Source: Aphrophora alni (taxonomy: Eukaryota > Arthropoda > Insecta > Hemiptera > Aphrophoridae). From it: a stretch of DNA of 64,000 nt. Below are positions 12,419-22,300 of this stretch, in pieces (the first letter of the stretch is position 1; every line of letters begins with the position of its first letter). The position numbers and the translations under genes are program-made. Location of the stretch: the NCBI GenBank assembly GCA_963513935.1, contig OY740768.1:15364590-15428589 (forward strand). The letters run 5' to 3'. The notes beneath the pieces were generated by a model. It saw only the letters and a program-made list of their open reading frames with translations. It was not told the DNA's origin and made no database searches.

Positions 12419-12651
12419 CTGGTCTTATTGTATGTTTTAACTTGTACAAATAACCTTACTTCAATTTACAAAATAATCAAGGTGTATTACATGATTATTT
12501 TACTTACAGTTATTGGTAAATAAGCATTGATCTTTTCTTCTAACTGCATTTCCACACCATCTTCATCAAAAATAGATATTTCTGCTTCACCACCACAAGT
12601 TCGACACATATCCCAAGCAATAGAAGGCTTCCCATCATCATCATCATTCAT
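1060..12651 (-). CDS. ZAD domain C2H2 zinc-finger protein (4 coding exons, spliced)
   Basis: Probable nuclear DNA-binding transcription factor of the insect ZAD-ZNF class. Coding exons in order of transcription: 12651-12508, 11435-11277, 2321-2241, 1917-1060; every junction is phase 0; total 413 codons plus TAA. Exons 1-2 encode the ZAD domain: CRTC at residues 16-19, CKEC further on, and acidic/hydrophobic spacing between. In that family these four Cys bind zinc and the domain dimerises. Exon 3 is an acidic linker. Exon 4 carries seven C2H2 fingers (cores CIQC, CDLC, CQYC, CCYC, CEEC, CHVC, CPIC), most joined by TGERP-like linkers, so it probably reads a long DNA site. Intron 1 is GT-AG, intron 2 GC-AG, intron 3 GT-AG. 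Intron 2 is about 9 kb and holds nested transposons. The gene diverges from the iduronidase gene. Its targets are unknown, and no one-to-one gene name can be given. Confidence 0.9.
2241..2321 (-). CDS. ZAD-ZNF coding exon 3 (acidic linker)
   Basis: 27 codons between a GATACAG acceptor and a GTGAGT donor, starting NDGENTVLSFQDEDD. Phase 0 at both ends, linking the ZAD exon to the finger exon. The composition is the usual acidic linker of this class. Confidence 0.8.
2322..3600. other. AT-rich intron sequence without recognisable features
   Basis: Part of ZAD-ZNF intron 2. AT-rich with short poly-T runs near 2741 and 3003. A short CG-bearing segment near 3365-3460 may be the edge of the hAT remnant that follows, but no terminal repeats were found. 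Confidence 0.4.
3600..5630 (+). pseudogene. ZMYM1-like hAT transposase pseudogene, 5' part
   Basis: Stop- and frameshift-ridden plus-strand frames line up with hAT-derived ZMYM1/TTF-zinc-finger proteins. In order: DIGSFLQTM (3816-3840), a WLxDFSWLLYSD / GPFCKFC-like zinc finger (about 3940-4015), FKDAKNDFRHHKISQHHK (about 4075-4130), a K.ILP.IKTIILCGRQ.ISIRALID-like stretch (4240-4310), SIIADETCVISGIEQF (about 4507-4555), and a KFCETRWVEHLHSLVSF-like stretch spanning a frameshift (4892-4945). The reading stops at 5630, where a LINE has inserted, and resumes at 9524. In the plus direction this lies antisense to the zinc-finger gene's intron. It is a clear pseudogene; no terminal inverted repeats were identified. 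Confidence 0.75.
5624..5630. repeat. target-site duplication (left) of the LINE insertion
   Basis: TTTCATC directly precedes the poly-T (the LINE's minus-strand poly-A tail) and recurs at 9517-9523. Removing the element and one copy rejoins the hAT reading frame (...DFISS + LNECNED...). Confidence 0.8.
5631..5680 (-). repeat. A-rich 3' tail of the LINE
   Basis: On the plus strand a T run interrupted by a few A's; on the element's own strand a poly-A-like tail ending at the target-site duplication. Confidence 0.8.
5879..8860 (-). CDS. LINE ORF2: endonuclease-reverse transcriptase (993 aa)
   Basis: Uninterrupted polyprotein driving target-primed reverse transcription. The N-terminal AP-like endonuclease (about residues 1-210) shows QGNMNG, ISEQY, VAGDFNARALEWG, IPDLTLAS and GSDHQYISY, matching the family's catalytic Asn, Glu, Asp and His positions. 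The reverse transcriptase (about 380-720) shows KAPGPDGIPAEVL, YRPLCMLDTTGKVLEK, QHGFRKGRSTIGA, LDVKNAFNSARW, GVAQGSILGP and the catalytic YADDVAVLI. The C-terminus carries a CQMCGAEKDDAAHSFFEC zinc-like motif. No RNase H domain is visible. The start ATG overlaps the ORF1 stop (ATGGTGA). With no frameshift or stop, the protein may be functional if expressed, although the element lacks its 5' end. Confidence 0.95.
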   Translation of the reverse strand: MVMVLQGNMNGCKLSSNLLTQIIREMKVDICIISEQYENKKDGNWYSSSSNKAAIWVCNSRKLNVQKNGSGQHYAWITVDNTTYLSCYFSPNDTMDTFRGKLAELEDLLQDLSNDIIVAGDFNARALEWGMPTTNTRGRAILEMSARKDLIVLNVGTTPTYRRPGFGYSIPDLTLASSRLVSKVDDWKVLEDYTGSDHQYISYQLWSRKEKAPNPRRRRFHIEKMDKEKLREVILKEPWFKQGNREPKTRKQTEALVDLSTKLLTKACNESMPTKQASRRQPAYWWTQEIAELRRKCLKLRRRAQRAQSSLVRSETSNDHRAARKNLKNAIKNSKEKCWRALCDEVNSDPWGLGYKIVLQRLGARGPTSILGETQMRVIVDGLFPTHPIRTEPIQNRKCKDIVLFNIEELKIAVSSLKNRKAPGPDGIPAEVLKEVVEIAPQLLLNMFNACLKQGVFSKSWKKARLVLIKKRKGDLELPSTYRPLCMLDTTGKVLEKLLKTRLLIAIQEAGDFSNNQHGFRKGRSTIGAVRKVTLAVEETDRICHGARPIVLLVTLDVKNAFNSARWTDILSALEHSFRIPEYLLCMARDYLRNRQLLYDTEAGQKRKIITAGVAQGSILGPDMWNALYDTLLRIEMPEGTCTVAYADDVAVLIKARSTELAQLKLNQVMRRVGKWMEEHSLQLALAKTEVVILTRKRIPTLVNVQVGSENIMTTRTVKYLGVTLDNKLTYWDHIQKAADKASVVSAKLSRLMCNLGGPSQTKRRLLMGTVQSILLYGAEIWAESVTKTKYRKKLLAVQRRSALRIASSYRTVSEAAVLVVAGTIPVDLLAIEKKKIYDRSQILGRKLAAVEARTDTMISWQRRWDEDIQGRWTHSLIKDLEPWLQRKHGEVDFYITQFLTGHGFFRNYLYKIGKAKTPQCQMCGAEKDDAAHSFFECTRWDEKRNQVENVIGKITVGNIVSRMISDESGWRTIAQYERDVLLSKKEDTCLED
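8854..9516 (-). pseudogene. LINE ORF1 (gag-like CCHC protein), 5' truncated
   Basis: The last 220 residues of the RNA-binding ORF1 protein that packages LINE RNA. It has a central region resembling R1/Jockey gag (AEEVLEAIGGVIGEENKGRV-like) and then zinc knuckles CFRCLGYGHLKKDC and CWKCGKADHKAKEC (both CX2CX4HX4C), plus a third, variant knuckle starting CMLC. The frame continues into flanking DNA as far as 9558, but those codons are antisense hAT sequence plus the TSD, so the true N-terminus is missing. Confidence 0.88.
9517..9523. repeat. target-site duplication (right) of the LINE insertion
   Basis: TTTCATC, matching 5624-5630. The LINE's 5' boundary is therefore 9516. Confidence 0.8.
9524..9790 (+). 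pseudogene. ZMYM1-like hAT transposase pseudogene, 3' part (dimerisation domain)
   Basis: Continues the frame cut at 5630. It reads NEDIFPTLHSVLKIAIT, then TSTAER, a stop, FSTLRRLKSYLRN, STSQN, a stop and LNGFAMLSIYREINNN. This is the hAT C-terminal dimerisation motif (TATAERSFSTLRRxKxxLRxxM family pattern). At least three stops show it is dead. After about 9790 the sequence returns to plain AT-rich intron. Confidence 0.85.
10090..10620. other. GC-rich insert of unknown origin with a 14-bp hairpin
   Basis: A block clearly richer in G+C than its surroundings. TCTCGGCGTTTGGT and ACCAAACGCTGAGA (about 10172-10202) form an inverted repeat, and CATATAAACAGCC (about 10294) resembles a TATA box. 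Open frames here have no recognisable domains. It could be an LTR, SINE or retroposon tail; it has no match I can name. Confidence 0.35.
10917..10960. repeat. (AT)n microsatellite
   Basis: About 22 uninterrupted AT dinucleotides in ZAD-ZNF intron 2. Confidence 0.95.
11277..11435 (-). CDS. ZAD-ZNF coding exon 2 (second half of ZAD)
   Basis: 53 codons after a TTATAG acceptor, VSSSDDLPLALCKEC onward, then a helical LRQVIKLEETSEWEEAIE end. The second CxxC pair completes the ZAD. The exon ends at GAG before GCAAGT, a consensus GC-type donor. A GT donor about 18 nt further on would change the phase and give a much less ZAD-like continuation. Confidence 0.87.
12382..12416. repeat. (AT)n microsatellite
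   Basis: About 17 AT dinucleotides in ZAD-ZNF intron 1, followed, like the array at 10917, by AGGCT. Confidence 0.95.
12508..12651 (-). CDS. ZAD-ZNF coding exon 1 (start, first half of ZAD)
   Basis: 48 codons from ATG at 12651, beginning MNDDDDGKPS and including the first zinc-binding pair CRTC, then an IFDEDG stretch typical of ZAD. It ends ...LPIT before GTAAGT. An acceptor-like TTTTAG lies just upstream, so a separate 5' UTR exon is possible. Confidence 0.88.
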
Positions 12652-13513
12652 GTTGAATTTTAAAAACCTAAAATAACTTTTTTATTATAATGCTGTTAGC
12701 ATAACACTATGCAAGGTTAGGTTAGGTTTTATATAGGTCACACATTGAATTCAACACCTCTGATTAACAAAAACAAATAGACCGACCTAGTTAATTAAGA
12801 AAATCGTTTACTACCTACCTTATTTTGAACAAATGAGATCATATTAGGTGTCGCCAGACATTTTTGAAGTACCAAAATACATTAGTTTATAGTTTAGAAA
12901 AAAATAAGAAATATAAAAATACTAAATACAATTCATGTTATTATAAACGCACACGTTAATATTATTTTATGACTACGTTAGTCAAGTAGTGAATGTTATG
13001 GTTAATTAGTTTGACCTAATCCCAACAGAATGTGTGTGGAGTACCAAAAATGACTTATAGTTGTGGTAATAGTTTTACCAAATTCCAACAGAATGCGTGG
13101 GCAGTACAAAAAAGAATTATTCAAGTAAGTCATCATTTTTATGATATTAGGTGATCAGGGATTTATAGGTTGAAGTTGAAATATATTCAGTAACATATGA
13201 GACATAAAAGAGAACATTTGCCATTATGTGTGACCTATAAACCTGTCGATTTGAAAGTTTTTAGATTGTGATTTTTCAGTGAAAAATAGTGATCTACGCA
13301 AGGAAACATTACTTACCGTATTCTTAATTCAAGTAAGATATTATGTAGTAGACAATAAAAAATAAAAAAATCGGAAAATAAGGCGCCACTTTTAAGTAAC
13401 CAATTACCTTATTTTAAAATAAGGTAGGCCTATGTAGTAAGAATTATCCAAATTTTTGTAAGTAGACACTATTTATTTAGACTTCCCCTACTTGATAATT
13501 AATTATAATTCTA

Positions 13514-13840
13514 GTACAGTAGTAGCAATTCATTGCAGTCTCATTTTATAAAAGTTTAGTTCCATTACATGATTGTGTATAGGCCTAAAGGAACCACTAT
13601 GTAGCTTACATTTCTCTGGCAAGTGGCAACTGTATTTACTTTTTGTTTGCTTATAAAAATACCATCATTAGCCTACCAACTAAAAATTGCAAGGTAATAA
13701 GGTAATTTACAAGCATGCAAAAAGTTGGTAAATACAGTTGCTAAAGAAATGTAAGCTGCATTGTGGTTCCAAAGCTACAAGATCATGTTAAGGAACTGAA
13801 CTTGTATAAAATGAGTTTGCAATGAATTGCTACTATGTAC
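13514..13840. repeat. imperfect fold-back (inverted repeat) element
   Basis: Left arm from GTACAGTAGTAGCAATTCAT (13514) to about 13660; right arm from about 13700 to ATGAATTGCTACTATGTAC (13840). The arms share TAGCAATTCATTGCA, CTCATTTTATA, GGAACCAC and AGCTTACATTTCT blocks. Arm divergence suggests an old fold-back MITE. Confidence 0.7.
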
Positions 13841-14611
13841 TTGAATTGTACTTGTATTTTTGTCTTTTTATTTGTAGATTAAACAGTTAAAATGTTATTT
13901 CATAGTAATAACTTTAGTGGTCTCACTGGATATGAAATGACAATCTGCATAAATTGAACAAGAAGATTTTGAGATTTTTTAAACCATTTTGTAACAGGTG
14001 GTTACTGACATGCAAAAGTCTGTGGTTATATAAAGTTTTCCATTTTAAGACCACAATTTTTTCCCCCTACAAAAGTTTGAATGTAACCAGTTTGGTAATT
14101 ATTTAGATATACAATTTTATTATAATTATTGTGATACTCCTATTTATTACCTAAAGCTAGTGAACATGTTAATTTATCTTTTTAGAAATAATAAATGTTG
14201 CTGCAGACTTAACTTAAATGTTTTGTCATTATCATATCCATGACTCCAAATAAAACAAAAATTTATAACAGGTTTAGTAATGCAATATAATAAAAACTAA
14301 TACACAACGTTTTGAGAGTAGGCTATAACTCAACTCTCACGACCAAGGGCTATATTTAAGTTATTGGACAAACTTGTTAGACAAACCAGTGTAGAAATAA
14401 GGCTATTATGGCTTCCACTAATGAATAGGCTAAATTAAAAATCGAAAACAAATTTCTCTTACTATAAATAAAGGTAAATTTTTTGTCCCTAAGATTCCTA
14501 GCGGGTGTAACTAAATTGGACACTAAACTATTGAAAAGAGGGGATCAAAGGGTGTTCATCCTGATAATCAGTTTATGTCACTATTCTCTAGGCACCACAC
14601 TTTATATCAAT

Positions 14612-15440
14612 ACAATACAATACAAAATATTTATTTTCCACTAACAAAATTCAAATAGCCTACATATCAATGACAAATGAACCCACGAAAAAAATCTTAT
14701 ACAAATACAATATTAAAATTCACCGCATGTGGAAAATTAAGTAATCCTTAGGACTTCTCACCCTGATTAGGATTTACCATCAATTTCTATTAACAATAAT
14801 GCTGACAGGAAAGAAGGGAAAAAAATAATGAAAATTGCTTTGCCAGAATACCTCTCCAAAACAAAACAAAACTAAAAATAAGGGTACTAGGCTTATTTAC
14901 AATACATTTCAAATTAAGTATAACAATTCTAAAACTGAACAAATAAAATAATACTTCCATCTGCCCAAGACTCAAACTTGTGCAAACAATAAACACTGCC
15001 ACTACTTATTTTATGAACTAACAACTTTCACAGCTATAAAATACTTCAAAAGACGCTCAACATCATTCTCCTGAAATAACCACTTCTTAATAAATTTGAG
15101 AAAAACTAGATATTGATTCCATCAATTGGAATTCCTTATAATTTATTAAACAATTTCATCCTTCTAAATTTAAATAAAACATTTTTTAAAAATTAAATTT
15201 CGTTCTAGGTAAAATTTTAACTACAGTACTTATCTTTTTAGATATTTACATTCACTGTAAAATTATTAAGTGAACCTGATGCCTTATAAAATTCAACTGA
15301 TACCTAAATACATACAATTATTTTAATCGAAGTATTTGGGATGACTCCAATAAAGGAAAGGAATGTTCCATTTTACTCCTAAAAGACATTAATTTTATTA
15401 AATCTTTCTGAACGATTACACCTGGATTATTGATTGAAAC
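14612..15440 (-). mobile_element. probable LINE 3' end (minus strand)
   Basis: TACAATACAATACAA near 14612-14630 is a simple-repeat tail of the kind that ends many LINEs. Upstream on the minus strand, at about 15440-15300, a weak RT-tail match reads VQKDLIKLMSFRSKMEHSFP before a stop. The 3' UTR between is featureless. The family is unclear. Confidence 0.4.
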
Positions 15441-16335
15441 ATAAGCACCTCCCTAAAATAACAGTCCATATTGCATATATGATTGCACAAGTACAAAATA
15501 GATTTGCTGCAATACTTTAAGTGGACACAGTGACACAATTTATAAACTATTCTATTTAACCCACTTTGCAATTATTTAATATGATTCCTTCAAACTAAAT
15601 TTTGATCAACTATAGGCCTAATCCCCAAAATACTTGATCTCATTTTGTAATTGATATAACTTTACATTTACAACCAGTGACTTCTACGTCTTTTACACAA
15701 GACATATGATGCTAATTTAAATTATTGTGGTTCATTTCAATTTTGTATTTTTATACACAGAAGTTTCAAAGACATACAAATGTTCGATTAAATCATATTA
15801 ATAATCAAGGACAAGTTATGTTAGGTTTTCATCTTTTATTATTATATTTATATAAATAAAATTTTAATTGTATTCATTTTTCTACTTAAAATAATTCAAT
15901 ATACGGTATCTTAAATTTTTGTACATGCCAAATATTCATTGTGTAGGTATAAAGTTTATACTGATATATTCTAAAAATGTACAAACATGTAAAAAAAATT
16001 GTGAATGCGCAATATAGGCTACATGTTTTGTGAATAAGGAAGAAATCTACTCACTGATAATCTAACTGTAATTTTATATCTTCTATGTAGGCCTTTTGTC
16101 CTTCTGATGCTTATGATTTAGGCTTGTTAAAATATAAAAACATCTGACCACTAAGCTATAACTTATGCATTTCAAGATGTGATGTATTAAAAATGGTTTG
16201 GTCAAGCTAAAATAGAGAAAGACTCAAAGTCATGTTCTAACTACTAAATGTTTATAATTTGTTTCTAAATTGTTAATATATCGACGTTATTAGGTTTCAT
16301 TTTTCTTCTTTTACAGTATTTTCAAAAGTAAAAAA

Positions 16336-16490
16336 ATGAAGAATTTGAATCATCTTGTATTTGCAGTGTTATCATTATGTCATTATTCCAATCATCTTGA
16401 AATACAACCAGTTGAACAGATAGATGTTACTGTAATTACTACAAGCAAAACCGAATCATTCAAAAGATTTTGGGATAACACTGGATTAAG
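16336..16490 (+). CDS. IDUA: IDUA exon 1 (signal peptide)
   Basis: ATG at 16336 with a hydrophobic leader, then ESFKRFWDNTGL, the conserved start of the mature catalytic region. Ends ...TTAAG before GTAAGT, phase 2. It is the first ATG after the acceptor at 16315-16316. Confidence 0.9.
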
Positions 16491-17680
16491 GTAAGTTATC
16501 TAAGATTGTAATTTTTAATTAATTATGATATAGGACTATTAGAGTTAGCTATGATAATACATTATGATTAATTTTAACAATAACCAAAAATAACAGATAT
16601 CACACTTTCAGCAGTTACAGAAAACTCATTATGATTGATGAAACCATTATAGTTCAACCACCCACAAACTCATTAATAACAAACAGCATACAATATTCCA
16701 TTGCTTATTTAGTAAAATCATATGTAAAATTTCGCCATCAAAAAGCAAAAGCAAAATTCAATGTATAATTTCTATTTAGTTTATCAATTGTAGCCTATAT
16801 TGCTTTCTAACAAGTCAAGACAGAATAAGTTTAGTAGTTAAACAAGTATAAACAAATATTGAACTTGACTTGTAAGATAATATTAGATAGAATGAAACTC
16901 TTAAAACTCTTTTAAAGCAAAATAGATCCTTGTGGAACTCCATAATTTAAGCCAGTTGGATTGGATCAAACATTTTTGACCTTTGAACCACTTTTTTAAT
17001 GTTTGTCATGTATGATGTTAGCCATTCAAATGGTAAATCTCTGATCCCATACACCTCTAACTTATTAAACAATAATAGTCAACACAGTCAAAAGCCTTTG
17101 AAGAGGTCAAGGAATACACTAAGTGCATGCTCCTGCACATTCACTACCCTTGATTGATCAGAATATTGCTTCCCCCCCTCTATTTTCAAAGTAATTATTT
17201 TATTTTATTTTTCCGTTTTGTTGCCATTAATTACCTTCCAGGTGGTTGAAGGCAAATTATCAGAAGCTGCTATTTATATGTTAACTTCATATGCTAAAGT
17301 TCTGAAGTTGTCATAGTTGCTCTGATGACTTTTTTGTATAGTCTTTTATATTTTACAAAATAGTTTTTCAATTTGTCATCTTCACTAATTTTCTAATTTT
17401 ATTTATTTCTGATAACAATTTTAATTTAATATAATACCTTTGTGTAATACAATTATTTTTCATCATTATAAAAATTTTGAAAGTTGAATTAACAGTCTTG
17501 ACAAATGCAGCCACATATAACAAATAAAAACTTTTATTAGTGTTTGTGAATAATGTGTGGTGTGTTTTAATTAATTTTTAACTTGTGATAAGCACCTGAT
17601 GATGGGGTTATCATCTATTGACGTTGAACAAAGTATTTTTTTAAGTAATTATTTCTTGTATATCTTGTCGTTTTGGACTC

Positions 17681-17733
<53 letters not shown>

Positions 17734-19352
17734 GAGGACACTAAATTACAATTGAATTCAAAATTATTTATAAATTCTGAATTGTTTTCATTTACTTTTT
17801 TAATTTTTTGAAGATGTTCCCAAGTTTCTCTCTTCAGTTAAACTTCAATAGGACAAAAAATCTTTCAACCTTCTGCAGAGTACACCATTCGTCAATACAC
17901 CAACATTGAAATCACCAATAATTAAGAAGTTAATTTTCATAATTAATAATTTGTTTTAAATAATAAGTGTTAGTACATCAAAATCACCACTATGTGCTCT
18001 ATTATGACAAATTTATTTAATGTTATCTTCATACCAGTGACACAAAATACATATTTTTACAAATTTTAAAACTATTACTTTCATAAAACTTATGTATATG
18101 TCAAATCAAGAGATTCTAATTATTTTTTTTTAAATATTCTCTAATCCTGGCCTATAATATAACCAATAACATAGTATTTATATGAAAAACCCAAATTGAC
18201 CCAGGTAAAAGGTCAGAAGTATACAAGATTACTTGCAAAACTGCTCAAATTTTTAACTCTATCAGAAACTGGAAGTTCAATTTTGAAACAGTTTTACCAA
18301 GTACAACCTTACAAATGAACAAACCGTACAAATGAACGGATCTCATTTTAGTAGACAACATACTCAGTGAAAATTAAATAAATTCAATACATATGTCCAA
18401 TGTATTTCTAGAAACAATTTTTTTCCTGTACATGACAGAAAATTAATTACCAAAGTGTTTTAATAAAGTATTCACATATAAGACAGTCACTATCGTATGT
18501 TTTGGAATTATATTTAACCTACAAAAAACTTACTTTGTTTATAATTTTCAGTGCTCCAGGACCTGGGAAAATAACAGTAGATTATCTTGGATCTACAATT
18601 CAACAATTTAACTTAGCTTTGATTGGTGCAATACCATTCCAGGGTATATCTCATGTAAGAATTCATTGGTTGCTGGACTTGATTTCCACAAGGTAAAATA
18701 TAAACTAAAAAAAATATGTCTTTCTGAAAATATGATATATATATATTGAATGAAAGAAAGATACTTCATGTGGCTATGCAAAACTCACATCTCTGGAGAA
18801 AATGTATAACATAATTAATTAATATATTATACTTATCAAACTTTTATTAAAATATAATATATGTACTTTTTGTTTATTGCTTAACGACTTCACTTTATGC
18901 CTGTTAGACTTAATGAAGTCATGGAAAAATACACACTATCAACCGGGCTCGAACCTGCATAATCTATGATGGTTCATTAGTTTGAACTTCATTGACATAA
19001 ACATGATCTCTACCAACTACTAATCTATGTAACTTAAAATATATAGCATTAGTCTTTTTAAACATATTGGTACAAAAAATTATAGTTTCTGCATGCAGAA
19101 ATAGAACAAAAAATTGGCTATAACTTATACTTTGAATTTTGATAAGAAGTATATTAATACTAAATTTGGTCAAAATTGTCTCAAACCTTCGAATTCTATC
19201 ATACTTACAGATTTAAATCTATCGTTAACTAATTTATGTATTGAATGGAAATGTAGTAATTGCACAGACAATTTCTCTCTAGAAATAAAAAAAATTATTT
19301 CCATTTTTACCAAATTAAAAAAAAATCATTGTTTGGTACCGTATCTGAAAAG

Positions 19353-19383
<31 letters not shown>

Positions 19384-22300
19384 AAGGCGATTGGCAAAGC
19401 ACATTATAAAAGAATCTTCTAATGCTCTTTTTTAAGGAAAAATTGCCACACACTCTGTGCCAAATTATAAAAGAATGCTCTAAATTTCAATTAAGAAAAA
19501 TACTCACATTAAAGTGCCAAAATTATAAAGGAAACTAAAAGAAAAAGTATTTAATTTTAATCAACAGTTCCAAAAGTATGAAACGGAAAAAAGCTACTAA
19601 TCTCAGACCTTTAAATCAAATTTAAAATTATAAATAATTATTATTACCAAGATGGCTAACAGTTCTCTTAGCTCAATTTATCGTAGCATATCTTGTTCAG
19701 TAACTCTTATTAATTTTACTCTCAATTGAAATGACAGTCAACACAATAACACATTAATAATTTATTTAACTCTTTTAACAAAACATAGAAATGACATACA
19801 TATACATAATACTGTATATGGCACTTCAACCTGAGTCTTATAACCAAAAAGAAGATGAGAAAAAAGAGTTATTTTGAAAGCTCGTATCATGTTGATTTTA
19901 AATTTTCCATATAAACGATAATATACAATATCATATGTTGTCGGCCAGTTCTGCTGGACGCCCGAGCGTTCGTTGGATTTCATGTTGGTCGGCCGTCCGA
20001 TCGCAAAGGACAACTGCTGTGGAAAAAATGGAAAAAATCCGACTTGGCATGCGTATGGCGGCGGCTAGTAGAGCTGGCCGCGCGATCGCTGAGGAATAGC
20101 GGCAAATATCCATTCCGATGGCAAAGGGTTAATCTTTATTCATTATCATTCAATAGTAAAACAGTGCTTTAATCGTATGTATATATAGCTTTAAAATTAT
20201 TGTTTCTTTTATAATACTTAATCAGTTATAAAACCTGGCTTTATTATTTGGGGGAGGGGTTTAAAATTTAATATTCATTTTAATTTTACATATAGAATTT
20301 CTAATGTTTGTATTAAATTTTGTATGGATAGGAGATAAAGGCTTACCTTGGAAAGTGGTCCTTGGTATGACCTAATAGTAATCAAGTAAGAAATGCACAC
20401 TAAAACAATTCAATCTTCTTTTTATACTCTAGTGATTGAGAAAGTGAACAGTGTTTACGAAATATTTCAGAACTTTAGTGTTTTTGTGTGTGTTTTCTTA
20501 CTTGTATACTTATTAAGAGATTGTTTACGTGGTGATAAATATGTTTTAAACTCAAATACTTCTTGTTGGAGTGGTTGGAAAAGTCATGAAATTGACTAAC
20601 AGAAACCTGTAAGGGCTCTATGACAATGGTCATCACCATTTCCTTTATACTTATATCACTTTTACAGGCCCACAACCTCAGTGTCTTTATTTTCCATGAA
20701 GGGATGGTAAGAGAGAGGAAATTTGCTAAAACAAATTGTATTGACTGCGGTGTTTACTAATTTTGATATAAATCAATTTATTACTTTTTCAGTCATTCAA
20801 AAATCAAGTTTAAAACTAAATTTTAAGTTTCTTAATAATGATTTTAGATATCCAAGAGCTACTGGGAAAATAAGTTACGATTTTAGCAGATTAGATAAAC
20901 TTATTTCATGGCTGTATGACAATGGCTTGCATCCTGGATTTGAGTTGATGGGAAACCCAGAAGGATTATTCAGCAATATGGAAAACAATGCAACTCAGAT
21001 TAAGATGTGGCAGGATCTTATTTATACATTAGCTTCAAGATATAAAGGTAATTTGTTATAAAACTATGATTTAAACTACTACTATATAATGTTATTCTAT
21101 CTCTTTCATGTTATTCACAACCCTGTTATAACTTCTTTCCTCGTCAGAAGAGCTCATATTTAATTTATTGAAAAATTATCTTATTCATTTCAAGATTCAA
21201 CAATATTATTTATTTTGTGGCAGATGATATACCGCACAGTTAAGTTCATTCTGCCTCCATACTAAAGAGTGTTTACTTTCTCTCAAATCTAAACAGTTCC
21301 ACAGTTCAAACATCTCCTAAAGGGATACATTCACACCTGAAATGTTAATTTAATTCTACGTTTCAAAATCTAACACCAAAACCATACAAAAATTGGAGGT
21401 TATCTACATTTAATTAAACACTTGCACATATTTTTATGTTGTTTTAATTCATCATCTCTTGGGTGCACTACTAAACCAAATGACACCCTTCAAAAACTGT
21501 TAAAAAATATCCGAAACATTTGGTGTGAGGTTATGTAAAATTATAATTTGTATTAACAAGTTCATTATTCTTATGACTGTTTTCCTTCACAAGCTGTAAA
21601 CAATTATTTCACTTTCCGTATTAAGTGTTTGTATTTAATAATTGACGAAGTAATATCCTGACAACAAATTTTTTTGTTAATTTGAAAAGGAGTGAATAGC
21701 CAAAACGGCCGTCACATAGTTATACAACGGTAAATCAGAATGCTGGAGACGGTAAGTAAAATAATTGTTTGTTAATGATTTTGTTACTACATCAATAATA
21801 GTTCTCGAATTGAACTCCTGGTTTGTTCTCTTTAGCATTGGGAACTAACTTGTGTGATTATAAACCAGAGGGGACATTAGGTCACATTTCAGAGTCATAG
21901 GTGGTTACAATCGTGTAATCTACGAGTAATTAATATTATATATTACATATTGTTGGACATTCGTTGATATTAACTTTGATTATTATTTTTTTTTTTTAAT
22001 TACAGATAAATATGGACTGGCAGAAGTGGAGAAATGGAGATTTGAAACTTGGAATGAACCTGACTTGAAAATGTATAACATCTTAAACTTAACTCTACAA
22101 GGTTAGTCTCATTATGAGTTATATTACAGTGTCTGTTCAAATCACTGGAGTTTGTAAATGACATGGACTGACAGAAGTGAATGAATCTAGATTCAAAACA
22201 TGGAATGAATCCGAGTTGAAAATGTACAACATCTTAAACTTAACTCTACAAGGTGAGTCTCATTATGATTTATATTACAGTTTCTGTACAAGAATGCCAG

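Larger units (their letters stand above)
12652..16316. promoter_or_regulatory. divergent intergenic region between the ZAD-ZNF and iduronidase genes
   Basis: About 3.7 kb separates the two start codons. A strong pyrimidine-rich acceptor (TTTTACAG, ending 16316) sits just before the iduronidase ATG, so a non-coding 5' exon probably lies upstream; donor-like GTAAGT at 13125 is one candidate end. No clear TATA box or CpG cluster is visible. The promoter role is inferred from gene arrangement only. Confidence 0.35.

Noticed and set aside
19114..19422. A 102-codon plus-strand frame ending in poly-lysine.
   Set aside because: The Lys run is the poly-A tract at 19353-19382; composition is AT-driven and no domain is present.
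20723..21061. A 112-codon frame starting before IDUA exon 3.
   Set aside because: Only 20848-21047 is exon; the first 40 or so codons are intron read-through.
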